61,080 bases of DNA, from assembly GCF_902459665.1 (NCBI RefSeq), contig NZ_CABPSL010000024.1:1-61080 (forward strand), written 5' to 3'. The notes beneath the pieces were generated by a model. The model saw only the letters and a list, made by a program, of their open reading frames with translations, ran no database searches and was not told where the DNA came from. The DNA is from Pandoraea cepalis (GTDB taxonomy: Bacteria; Pseudomonadota; Gammaproteobacteria; Burkholderiales; Burkholderiaceae). A program made the position numbers and the translations under genes. Below are positions 25,315 to 33,780 of this stretch, one piece after another (the first letter of the stretch is position 1; each line of letters opens with the position of its first letter).

Positions 25315-26604
25315 TCACCGCCCCCATGTGGCGAACATGGTGAGGACTGCGCAAGCCATGGTGCCGGTGGCTAGCCAGCCCAGCGATTTTAGCCGCAGAC
25401 TGATCGCAAATTTACCCATCACGTCGCGTCTGCCCGCCATCAGCATCAAGATTGTCATGATCGGGACGGCAATTACGCCATTAATCACGGCGCTCCAGAA
25501 GAGCGCCTTGATGGGATCAATGGCGGTGAAATTCAACGCCAGACCTAGCAGGGTGGCGAGCGTCAATATCATGTAGAAGCCACGTGCCTGTAGGACTTCG
25601 CGCCCCAGACCAATGCGCCATTCGAAAGCCTCGGCGACTGCATAGGCCGACGAACCCGCCAGCACCGGCACCGCCAACAGCCCGCATCCGATAATGCCGG
25701 CAGAGAACAGCAGGAACGAGACTTCGCCGGCAAGCGGCCGTAGGGCTGCGGCTGCCTGCGCCGACGTCTGGATGTCTCTCACTCCGTGCTGATATAGCGT
25801 GACAGCGGAAGTCAGTATGATGAAGAAGGCGATCACGTTCGAGAACGCCATTCCGATATAGGTGTCGATTCTGATGCGGCGCAAGTTTCGCCGCGCTTGC
25901 GATGGGGCCTCGGTCAGCGGCTCCTGCCCCTTTGTTGCGCGCTGGACCTCCACCTCCTGAGACGCTTGCCAGAAGAACATGTAGGGACTGATGGTCGTGC
26001 CGAACACCGCGACAACCGCCACGATGTAGCCGCCGTTGAATGACAGATCGGGAATTACGGTCCGATACAGCACGTCCCCCCAAGAAATCTTGACACTGAA
26101 GACCGTGGCCACATACGCGAGCAGCGCAAGCGTAAGCACCTTAAGAATGGGGGCATAACGCGGAAACGGGATGAAAACCTGCAACGTCAGCGACCCCATG
26201 CCGAAAGCGACCGCGTACCAGACAGCCGGACCACCGATCAGGAGCTTCAATGCCACCCCCATCGCACCGACATCCGCCGCGATGTTGATCGTGTTTGCCA
26301 CAAGCAAAAGTCCAACGAGGACATACAGTATCCAGCCGGGGTAGTGCTTTCGAATATTCGCCGCGATGCCGTCCCCGGTGACGCGACCGATTTGCGCACT
26401 CACCACCTGAATTCCGATCATGAGCGGATACGTCGCCAAAGCCGTCCACAGCAAGCCGTAGCCGAATGCTGCGCCTACCTGGGAATAGGTGGCGACGCCG
26501 CTCGGGTCATCGTCTGCCGCGCCGGCAATCAACCCTGGTCCCAGCTTCTCCCAGAGCGATTGGTTCTTATGGAGTGCAGTGCGGTCGAGCGACACGATAT
26601 CCAC
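25315..26604 (-). CDS. Nramp-family divalent metal transporter, atypical
   Basis: 429 residues with about 11 membrane helices of the LeuT-like Nramp fold. The canonical helix-1 metal motif DPGN is DPSG here (GAADDDPSGVATYSQ, about 29-43). The helix-6 motif MPHN is replaced by ISPYMFFWQ, so the metal-selecting Met is Ser and the His is Tyr. Family knowledge: MntH-type Mn/Fe importers need that Met, while Nramp-related Mg carriers lack it. I therefore infer a substrate other than Mn(II), possibly Mg(II), or altered coupling. Helix 1 begins LGPGLIAGAADDDP as in the family. The gene stands alone on the minus strand. Confidence 0.85.
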   Translation of the reverse strand: MDIVSLDRTALHKNQSLWEKLGPGLIAGAADDDPSGVATYSQVGAAFGYGLLWTALATYPLMIGIQVVSAQIGRVTGDGIAANIRKHYPGWILYVLVGLLLVANTINIAADVGAMGVALKLLIGGPAVWYAVAFGMGSLTLQVFIPFPRYAPILKVLTLALLAYVATVFSVKISWGDVLYRTVIPDLSFNGGYIVAVVAVFGTTISPYMFFWQASQEVEVQRATKGQEPLTEAPSQARRNLRRIRIDTYIGMAFSNVIAFFIILTSAVTLYQHGVRDIQTSAQAAAALRPLAGEVSFLLFSAGIIGCGLLAVPVLAGSSAYAVAEAFEWRIGLGREVLQARGFYMILTLATLLGLALNFTAIDPIKALFWSAVINGVIAVPIMTILMLMAGRRDVMGKFAISLRLKSLGWLATGTMACAVLTMFATWGR

Positions 26605-26760
26605 CCCGTGAGAGGAGACCGACCGAATATCTCGGTCACATCAGGCGATTTTGCCAATCTGGTCGGTACGCTCGTCAACCGAGGGACCGGCTGTCCGTGC
26701 TCCGCGGCGGCGGTATGCTCATCATTTCGAAAAGGACTCGGCAAGGGAAGACGGCGAATG

Positions 26761-26979
26761 CTATTTGCCGATCACATTCCCAACGACGCCACCGACAACA
26801 GCGCCCCCGACGGTGCCCACCGCACTCCCGCCGGTCAGTACTGCGCCGGCCACCCCACCCACGCCTGCTCCTACCGCAGTATCTGTGCCGCGCCGCGACA
26901 TCCCCGCGCAGCCGCTCAAACTGGCCGCGATGACAAGAACGGAAATTCCCCAAGACAACATACATTTGGCATTGTCCAT
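26761..26979 (-). CDS. Glycine-zipper lipoprotein (OsmB/SlyB-like)
   Basis: 72 residues: signal peptide with lipobox SLSGC (about 20-24), then a glycine-zipper hairpin (VGAGVGGVAGAVLTGGSAVG and TVGGAVVGGVVGNVIGK). Such outer-membrane lipoproteins are typically osmotically induced and stabilise the envelope. GGGAGG precedes the ATG. The C-terminal extension of SlyB is missing, so it is closer to OsmB in length. Confidence 0.8.
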   Translation of the reverse strand: MDNAKCMLSWGISVLVIAASLSGCAGMSRRGTDTAVGAGVGGVAGAVLTGGSAVGTVGGAVVGGVVGNVIGK

Positions 26980-27560
26980 TTAACTAGCCTCCCGGCACTA
27001 TCGCCTAGATGACGAGTACGGCCGATCTCAATCGTTGCCCCCTCAGGGAGTTCTGACTGGAAATTTGTGAACTGTCGTAGTGTCGACGACGGCCTGAGGC
27101 GAGTCATCCGCACAGTGCGGTCGAGATGTGTGAAAGAGATATGCCATCCCGCTGCCTGCGTGCGCTTCTGCGAAGGTTTGTGTGCCATGGCTATCGGCGC
27201 GCAGAAGCGCGGCGGTTTCATGGCTTGCACACTCAAACGGCATAGTTGAGAGTTCCACAATGCGTCATTTGGCCGGGGCAATCGGTTCGGTAGCCGACGC
27301 TGGCGGACAGGAATATCGCGCTGTGGTGTCAGCGCATTCTGACGTTCGTTGTGACATTCCCGAGTCGCTGTTAGCGCCGACGTAAAACTGACCCGCCTGG
27401 GAGAGGATGGCGGATTTTGCCGCCGATGCTGACTCCGGAGCAAGCAGTGGATGGTTTGAGGTGAACAGAGACAATGCGCGGGAAACTCCGCATGGCGGTT
27501 TATCAGGGAAATGTGCTCGACTAACATCGGCATGGCTCGTGCAGCCCGGAAGACCCAATC
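26980..27560. other. Intergenic region, no convincing gene
   Basis: About 580 bp between two divergently transcribed genes. Long frames on both strands have compositions unlike known proteins and no ribosome-binding sites. It presumably carries promoters for the lipoprotein gene and the penicillin-binding protein gene; no clear operator was seen. Confidence 0.4.
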
Positions 27561-30500
27561 ATGGATCGGCATCTGATTCAAGTACCGCTTCGCGCAGCTG
27601 CCACCCCATCTTCTGTGCGGTGGATCAAGTGGCTGCTGCTCGCCGGTTTTGTGATCGTCCTTGCGATCGCGGCGCAACTTCTTCGAATCGAAATCGGAAC
27701 CTCGCGGCTGCAGGCGCGCTACCTGTCCGAACTGGGACACGACATCCACTTCGCGGTTGCCGACGGCCCAAGCGACACCGTCCGATTCCCGGTAGCCGGC
27801 GGTCCGTACGACATGCGTCTCGGCTACGCGTCGTTGCCCACCTTCGCGCGGCGCCTGGCCGACCGCGGCTTTTCCATTACGGCACAGGCGCGCGACTCAC
27901 CCATGATGACGTCAGTGGCAGACCATGGGCTGTTTCTGCCTTACGAGGAAAAGGATCAGGCTGGACTGCAACTGTTCGATGCAACGGGAATACCGCTTTA
28001 TAGCGCACGCTACCCAGAGCGAATCTACAGCCGCTTCGAGGCGATTCCGCCACTGATCGTCAACGCGTTGCTATTCATCGAGGACCGAAGTTTGCTTGAT
28101 GCAAATCAGCCGAGCCGCAACCCGGCAATCGACTGGGGACGTTTCAGTCGTGCGTTGTACGACCGGGGCGTGCGCATGTTCATCAGGAGCCAGCCGAGCC
28201 CGGGCGGTAGCACCCTCGCCACCCAGATCGAAAAATTCCGTCATTCGCCCGGCGGCCGCACCGCGACGCCGCCGGAAAAATTGCGGCAAATCGCGTCTGC
28301 GTCCGTACGCGCCTATCTCGGCGGCCCGATGACGCTACCGGCGCGCAGGCAGATCGTCGTCAGCTACCTGAACACGGTGCCGCTTGCCGCGCAGCCCGGC
28401 ATGGGCGAAATCGAGGGCATCGGCGACGGCCTCGCGATCTGGTATGGACGCGACTTCGACGACGTGAATCGCCTGCTGTCGGCACCTCCGCATGCCGACA
28501 CACTCGGTGCGCAGGCGATCGCGTTCAAACAGGCGCTGTCGCTGATCATTGCGCAGCGCGCGCCGTCATATTTCCTGAGCCGGAACAACGCCGCGCTCGA
28601 ACAACTGACGGACAGCTATGTGCGCTTGCTGGCGAGCAACGGGATCATCTCGACGCCGCTGCGCGACGCCGCACTCATGGTCCATCTCGAACTGAAGCAC
28701 GCGAGCCCGACTCACCCGCAGGCATCGTTTGTCACGCGCAAGGCGGTGACTGCGTTGCGTGCGGATTTGCTCAATACGCTCGGCGTGGCGAGCTTCTACG
28801 ATCTCGACCGCCTCGACCTCTCCGTACACGCGACACTTGACGACCGGGTGCAGCAGGCGGTTGGCGAAAGGCTCGCGCTTGCCACCACCCCCGGGGGTGC
28901 GAAGGCGGCAGGCCTGTATGGCTTCGAGATGCTGCGCCCGCAGGACGATCCGTCGCGAATTGCCTTCAGCTTCACGCTGTTCGAGCGGAGTCACGGCGCG
29001 AACCTCATGCGCGTGCAGACTGACAGCGTGAACCAGCCGTTCGACGTCAACCAGGGCGCGCGCCTGAATCTCGGTTCGACGGCCAAGCTACGCACGCTGA
29101 TTACGTATCTGCAAATCGTTTCGGAATTGCACGCGCGCTACGCGCCGATGAGCACGGATGATCGGCGCCACGTCAAACCCGACAGGCAGGACGTGCTGAC
29201 GCGCTGGGCGCTCGATTATCTGTCGCACACGCCGGATCGCTCGCTGCGCGCAATGCTCAATGCCGCCGTCGAACGCAAGTATTCCGCGAGCACTGGCGAG
29301 ACGTTTTATACGGGCGGTGGTGCGCAGACATTCACCAATTTTGACGCGACGGACAACGGCAGCATCCTCACCGTTCATCGGGCGTTCCAGCGTTCGGTGA
29401 ATCTGGTGTTCGTGCGACTGATGCGAGATATCGTGCGCTACGAGATGATCCAGACCGCGGGGCCGTCATCGCAATGGCTCGACGACCCGGTCGTGCGCGG
29501 AAAGTATCTTATGCGGTTTGCCGGTCAGGAAAGCCGCGTCTACGAGCATCGCTTCTATGCGAAATACCACGGCAAGACGCCCGACGAGGCGCTGGCGACG
29601 CTGCTGCACGAAGTGCGCAAGTCGCCGCCGAAGACTGCAACGGTCTTGCGCAGCGTCGCGCCCGACGCAGCCGAAACATGGTTTGACGCGCAGATGCGCG
29701 CCACGCTCAAGGGCACGCCAGCGGTGTTGCTGACGCCCGAGGATCTCGCGAAGCTCTACGTGAAGTACGGCATCGACAGGTTCAACCTGAACGACCGAGG
29801 TTATATCGCCAGCGTGCATCCGCTCGAACTGTGGACGGTCAACTACCTGCGCGATCATCCGGATGCGACGGAAGCGGATGTGCAAGCCGCCAGCCGCGAT
29901 GCACGCGTCGCTGCGTATTCGTGGCTCTTCAAAACGCGCTATCGCGCGACGCAGGATCGCCGGATCAGGCGCATGGTGGAGTTGCAGGCGTATGAGGAAA
30001 TCGGCACATCGTGGCGCGCGCTGGGTTATCCGTTTGCGGCGATCACGCCGTCGTATGCCGCGGCGATAGGCGCGTCGGGTGATCGACCCGCCGCGCTCGC
30101 ACAACTGATCGGGATCGTCGCGAGCGGCGGCACGGCGTTGCCAGCCCGGAACCTCACCGCGCTCGACTTCGCGCAGAACACGCCCTACGAGACGCATTTC
30201 GTGCACGCGCCCGTTGGCGGACAGACGGCGCTGTCGCCCGAGATCGTCGAAGTGGTGCACGGACTGTTGCGCGACGTAGTCCTTGGCGGCACGGCGAAGC
30301 GGTTGGCGGACGGCATGCCGGTCTCTAACGGTCGGGGGCTGGATGTCTACGGCAAGACAGGTACTGGCGATCAGCGCTTCAACGTATTCTCGCGAGGGCG
30401 ACGACTAATCGAATCGCGCAAGGTGAATCGGACGGCAACCTTCGTCTTCGTGATCGGCAATCGTTTTTTTGGCGCGCTCACCGCCTATGTGCACGAGCCA

Positions 30501-30671
30501 TATGCGGCACGTTACGACTTTACGAGTGCGATGGCGGTGCAGTTGTTGAAGTCCATGGCACCGGTGCTTCAGCCATTGCTTGACGTGGAGGCGACTCGGG
30601 TTTCGAACCGATCTCTCGATAGGTCCACAGGGGATGCGGTGGTGGCGGGCGCGAGGTCAGCGCGACAATAG
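27561..30671 (+). CDS. Class A penicillin-binding protein (glycosyltransferase plus transpeptidase)
   Basis: 1036 residues, longer than typical PBP1 proteins. One N-terminal membrane anchor (WIKWLLLAGFVIVLAIAAQL, about 20-40), then a GT51 transglycosylase domain with catalytic Glu motif FIEDRSLL, GGSTLATQIEK, EKLRQIASA and a YLN motif. A transpeptidase domain follows with SxxK as GSTAK (about 510), SxN as RSVNLV and KTG as YGKTGTGD (about 930). All active-site motifs are present but spacing is unusually long, with roughly 300 extra residues between SxN and KTG. It builds or repairs periplasmic peptidoglycan. GGAAG precedes the start. Codon third positions look GC-richer than neighbours. A strong hairpin follows. 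Confidence 0.85.
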   Translation: MDRHLIQVPLRAAATPSSVRWIKWLLLAGFVIVLAIAAQLLRIEIGTSRLQARYLSELGHDIHFAVADGPSDTVRFPVAGGPYDMRLGYASLPTFARRLADRGFSITAQARDSPMMTSVADHGLFLPYEEKDQAGLQLFDATGIPLYSARYPERIYSRFEAIPPLIVNALLFIEDRSLLDANQPSRNPAIDWGRFSRALYDRGVRMFIRSQPSPGGSTLATQIEKFRHSPGGRTATPPEKLRQIASASVRAYLGGPMTLPARRQIVVSYLNTVPLAAQPGMGEIEGIGDGLAIWYGRDFDDVNRLLSAPPHADTLGAQAIAFKQALSLIIAQRAPSYFLSRNNAALEQLTDSYVRLLASNGIISTPLRDAALMVHLELKHASPTHPQASFVTRKAVTALRADLLNTLGVASFYDLDRLDLSVHATLDDRVQQAVGERLALATTPGGAKAAGLYGFEMLRPQDDPSRIAFSFTLFERSHGANLMRVQTDSVNQPFDVNQGARLNLGSTAKLRTLITYLQIVSELHARYAPMSTDDRRHVKPDRQDVLTRWALDYLSHTPDRSLRAMLNAAVERKYSASTGETFYTGGGAQTFTNFDATDNGSILTVHRAFQRSVNLVFVRLMRDIVRYEMIQTAGPSSQWLDDPVVRGKYLMRFAGQESRVYEHRFYAKYHGKTPDEALATLLHEVRKSPPKTATVLRSVAPDAAETWFDAQMRATLKGTPAVLLTPEDLAKLYVKYGIDRFNLNDRGYIASVHPLELWTVNYLRDHPDATEADVQAASRDARVAAYSWLFKTRYRATQDRRIRRMVELQAYEEIGTSWRALGYPFAAITPSYAAAIGASGDRPAALAQLIGIVASGGTALPARNLTALDFAQNTPYETHFVHAPVGGQTALSPEIVEVVHGLLRDVVLGGTAKRLADGMPVSNGRGLDVYGKTGTGDQRFNVFSRGRRLIESRKVNRTATFVFVIGNRFFGALTAYVHEPYAARYDFTSAMAVQLLKSMAPVLQPLLDVEATRVSNRSLDRSTGDAVVAGARSARQ

Positions 30672-30683
30672 CCGTATGCGATC

Positions 30684-30720
30684 GCGCAATCCGGCCGCTA
30701 TGTCTTCGGCCGGGTTGCGC
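30684..30720. terminator. Strong hairpin between convergent genes
   Basis: GCGCAATCCGGCCG and CGGCCGGGTTGCGC make a 14-bp stem with one G-T pair and a 9-nt loop, midway between the convergent 3' ends of the penicillin-binding protein gene (30671) and ppsA (30784). Probably a bidirectional transcription stop. Confidence 0.65.
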
Positions 30721-30783
30721 GTCTTCACGGTGACAATGCCTGTCGTGGCCGATCCCGCCTTGCCGGGATGGGCCCGTACATCG

Positions 30784-33189
30784 CTATATTGCCGGGGCCT
30801 TCGGTGCCACCCCCTCCGCGGCAGCCACGCGGCGCTTGACCGCGATGAAGCTGTCAGGACTCACCGAAATGGAATCGATGCCGCATCCCACAAGGAAGAC
30901 GGCAAACTCCGGGTGGTCGCTCGGCGCCTGTCCGCACAAACCGACGTCGGCGCCGGCTTTGTGTGCCTGCGTGATGACGCTCTGGATCATCCATTTGACG
31001 GCGTCGTCCTGCTCATCGAACAGTTCCGCAAGATCCGCCGAGTCGCGATCAACGCCGAGCGTCAGTTGCGTGAGGTCGTTACTGCCAATCGAGAACCCGT
31101 CGAAGCGTTGCGCGAAAGCCTTCGCCAGAATCACGTTCGACGGGATCTCGCACATTACGTAGATCTTGAGTCCGGCTTCGCCGCGCCGGATGCCGTTCTC
31201 GGCCATGACCTCGAGCACGCGGTCTGCCTCCTTTGTTGAGCGGCAGAATGGGATCATGACGATGACATTCCTGAAGCCCATCTCGTTGCGCAGGCGGCAA
31301 ATGGCCCGGCATTCGAGCGCGAAGCCCTCCCGGTAGCGGGGAGAGTAGTACCGTGAGGCACCCCGGAATCCGAGCATGGGATTCTCCTCCTTCGGCTCGA
31401 ATTCCGCGCCGCCGATCAGGTTCGCGTACTCGTTGGTCTTGAAGTCGCTCATGCGAACGACAACGGGATGGGGGTGCTGCACCGCGGCAATCCGTCCCAA
31501 TCCACGTGCGAGACGATCGACGAAGTACTCCGTCGGGTCTTCGTACCCCGCCGTCAACGCGGCGATGGTCTGCTTGGCGACTTCGTCCTTGAGTGTCTCG
31601 TAGCGCACAAGCGCCATCGGATGGATCTTTATAGAATTGCTCACTACGAATTCCATTCGTGCGAGCCCGACACCATCTGCTGGAATCCGCCACCAGCGAA
31701 ACGCTGCCGCCGGATTGGCGAGGTTTAGCATGACCTTGGTGCGTGTCGTCGGGATACGGCCAAAATCGATCTCCTCGACCTCAAAGTCGGCGGTGCCCTC
31801 GTAGACGAATCCCTCGCGGCCTTCCGCGCAGGACACAGTCACCACCTGCTCGTCGTGCAGCAGATGGGTCGCATTGCCCGCACCCACGATGGCCGGAAGC
31901 CCAAGTTCGCGACTGACGATCGCGGCGTGTGATGTGCGGCCACCCTGGTCGGTGATGATGGCCGCGGCGCGCCGCATAACAGGCACCCAGTCCGGGTCCG
32001 TGGTCCGGGTGACGAGGATGGCGCCGTCGACGAAGCGCCCCATGTCGCGCGGGCTTTCGATAACGCAGACGTTGCCGGCTGCAATGGCTTCGCCGATGCT
32101 TATCCCGGTGATGAGCTTGCGACCTGCCTTCTTGATGCGCCAGGTTTTCACTGCGCTGGCTTCGCGACGTGACTCGACCGTCTCCGGCCGGGCCTGCACG
32201 ATGAACAGCTCCCGGGTATGGCCGTCTTTTGCCCATTCGATATCCATCGGCTGGCCGTAGTGCTGCTCGATCACACAGGCCCATCGCGACAAGGTCAGGA
32301 TCTCCTGATCGCTCAAAACGAAGGTCGTGCGCTCGGCTTTCGATGTCGGGACGTTCTTTGTCGGTCGCGCGGTCTCGCTCGTGTAGATCATCTTGAGAAC
32401 TTTGTCGCCCAGTTTCTTCCCGACGATAGGCGCCAACGATGGCTCCGACAGAAGCGGTTTGAATACCTCATACTCGTCAGGATCGACCACGCCCTGGACC
32501 ACGTTCTCGCCGAGCCCCCAGGCCGCATTGATCAGGACGGACTTGTCAAATCCAGTCTCCGTGTCGATGGAGAACACGACACCGGCGCCCCCCAGATCGG
32601 ATCGCACCATACGTTGCACACCGACTGACAGCGCGACCTTCAGATGATCGAAGCCCTTCGCCTGGCGGTAGCTGATCGCCCGGTCTGTGAAAAGCGACGC
32701 GTAGCATTGCCGGCAGGCATCGAGCAACGCACGCTCGCCGCGGATGTTGAGATAGGTTTCCTGCTGCCCGGCAAAGCTCGCGTCCGGCAGATCCTCGGCG
32801 GTCGCACTCGATCGCACGGCGACGTCCAGGTCGGCCTGTCCCGTGCGGTGGTTCAACTCGTCGTAAGCGAGCCGGATAGCCTCGGCGGTCTCCTTTGGCC
32901 AATCGCCCCGAAGCATGGCCCGGCGGATTGTTTGTCCGGCCTCGGCCAGGGAAAGCTTGCAGTCACCCAATTCGCCGAGCACCGAGGCGATTGTCTGTTG
33001 CAACCCGTTCGCGTCGATGAAGCGCCAGTAAGCATCGGCTGTGAGTGCAAAGCCCGGTGGGACATTAACGCCCCGGTTCGCGAGATTTGCGATCATCTCG
33101 CCGAGCGACGCGTTCTTGCCGCCGACGCGCGGAACGTCGGTTCGTCGCAGTTCCTCAAACCAGACAATCTGTGATTTGTCATTGGCCAT
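30784..33189 (-). CDS. ppsA: Phosphoenolpyruvate synthase
   Basis: 801 residues, close to E. coli PpsA. It converts pyruvate and ATP to PEP, AMP and phosphate, the entry to gluconeogenesis. N-terminal ATP-grasp domain (VGGKNASLGEMI, AVRSSATAEDLPDASFAGQQE), central phosphohistidine domain with GGRTSHAAIVSRELGLPAIVG (His421), and a C-terminal PEP/pyruvate barrel with MLGFRGASRYYSP, SIGSNDLTQLTLGVDRDS and the Cys loop VGLCGQAPSD. Intact. Ribosome-binding site AAAGGA. In this window it feeds triose and hexose phosphate supply alongside tkt, tal and pgm. Confidence 0.95.
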   Translation of the reverse strand: MANDKSQIVWFEELRRTDVPRVGGKNASLGEMIANLANRGVNVPPGFALTADAYWRFIDANGLQQTIASVLGELGDCKLSLAEAGQTIRRAMLRGDWPKETAEAIRLAYDELNHRTGQADLDVAVRSSATAEDLPDASFAGQQETYLNIRGERALLDACRQCYASLFTDRAISYRQAKGFDHLKVALSVGVQRMVRSDLGGAGVVFSIDTETGFDKSVLINAAWGLGENVVQGVVDPDEYEVFKPLLSEPSLAPIVGKKLGDKVLKMIYTSETARPTKNVPTSKAERTTFVLSDQEILTLSRWACVIEQHYGQPMDIEWAKDGHTRELFIVQARPETVESRREASAVKTWRIKKAGRKLITGISIGEAIAAGNVCVIESPRDMGRFVDGAILVTRTTDPDWVPVMRRAAAIITDQGGRTSHAAIVSRELGLPAIVGAGNATHLLHDEQVVTVSCAEGREGFVYEGTADFEVEEIDFGRIPTTRTKVMLNLANPAAAFRWWRIPADGVGLARMEFVVSNSIKIHPMALVRYETLKDEVAKQTIAALTAGYEDPTEYFVDRLARGLGRIAAVQHPHPVVVRMSDFKTNEYANLIGGAEFEPKEENPMLGFRGASRYYSPRYREGFALECRAICRLRNEMGFRNVIVMIPFCRSTKEADRVLEVMAENGIRRGEAGLKIYVMCEIPSNVILAKAFAQRFDGFSIGSNDLTQLTLGVDRDSADLAELFDEQDDAVKWMIQSVITQAHKAGADVGLCGQAPSDHPEFAVFLVGCGIDSISVSPDSFIAVKRRVAAAEGVAPKAPAI

Positions 33190-33385
33190 GTATGGGTCCT
33201 TTGCGGCGGGGATGGTGATATTTCCCCAGAGTCGTCATTTCGGTTCGAACATGCGGCGCACCATGGCGATGGCGAAATGCTGCCATTCCGACGCTGTGGC
33301 TGCCTGCAGGACTGGAAACGAGTCAAGGGGGGAGGGAACAGATCGGCCGTCGGACAGGTACAAAAAAGTACCCGCTGTCGAAAGT

Positions 33386-33480
33386 CTTGAGGCGCGCGTT
33401 CTCGGTTTCTAATGCTTTGATGCGTTTGACATCATCGCTGATCATGTCGCCGAACTGTTTTCGCCAAGCGTAGCAGGTGT
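33386..33480 (-). pseudogene. IS3-family orfA fragment
   Basis: About 31 codons reading CYAWRKQFGDMISDDVKRIKA and then LETENARLK, clearly homologous to the orfA at 632-895 (SIYAWRKRFGEMVSDDVKRLKT) but diverged. Both ends are lost. Lies next to repeat copy B as the intact orfA lies next to copy A, so the two flanks share IS3 plus repeat. The rest of 33190-33627 holds no gene; ggacacaaaatagggcactcg near 33552 resembles an IS21-type end. Confidence 0.7.
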
Positions 33481-33780
33481 TCTTGTTCAAATTTAGGATG
33501 CCATGGCGAACGATGTTCCCGCTCAGCAAGACAAGCGAAAATCGTGATCGAGTTGGCGGACACAAAATAGGGCACTCGCAGCCAGCAAAAATAAATAATA
33601 AAATCAATCGCTTACAAATTAACGAACGGCATCGACACCCAGATTTTTGTCCATCAACGCGGACACAAATTAAGTGCATTTCTGTGGCGCGACAGAAAAT
33701 AGGTGAAAAACGGTTGCGGACTCTGCCGTGGATAGAATATGGGTTCAATTCTGCCAGCCGATTCAGGTCATGATGTCTAG

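Noticed and set aside
25315-26604. Straight annotation as Mn transporter MntH
   Set aside because: The DPGN and MPHN metal motifs are both altered.
26916-27749. 277-residue minus-strand open frame
   Set aside because: Crosses two real genes, has no ribosome-binding site and shows an unnatural composition; high-GC shadow frame.
1951-33189. Identity with the transmissible locus of stress tolerance (ClpK/sHSP type)
   Set aside because: None of its marker genes (ClpK, small heat-shock proteins, FtsH, DegP, HdeD) is present here.
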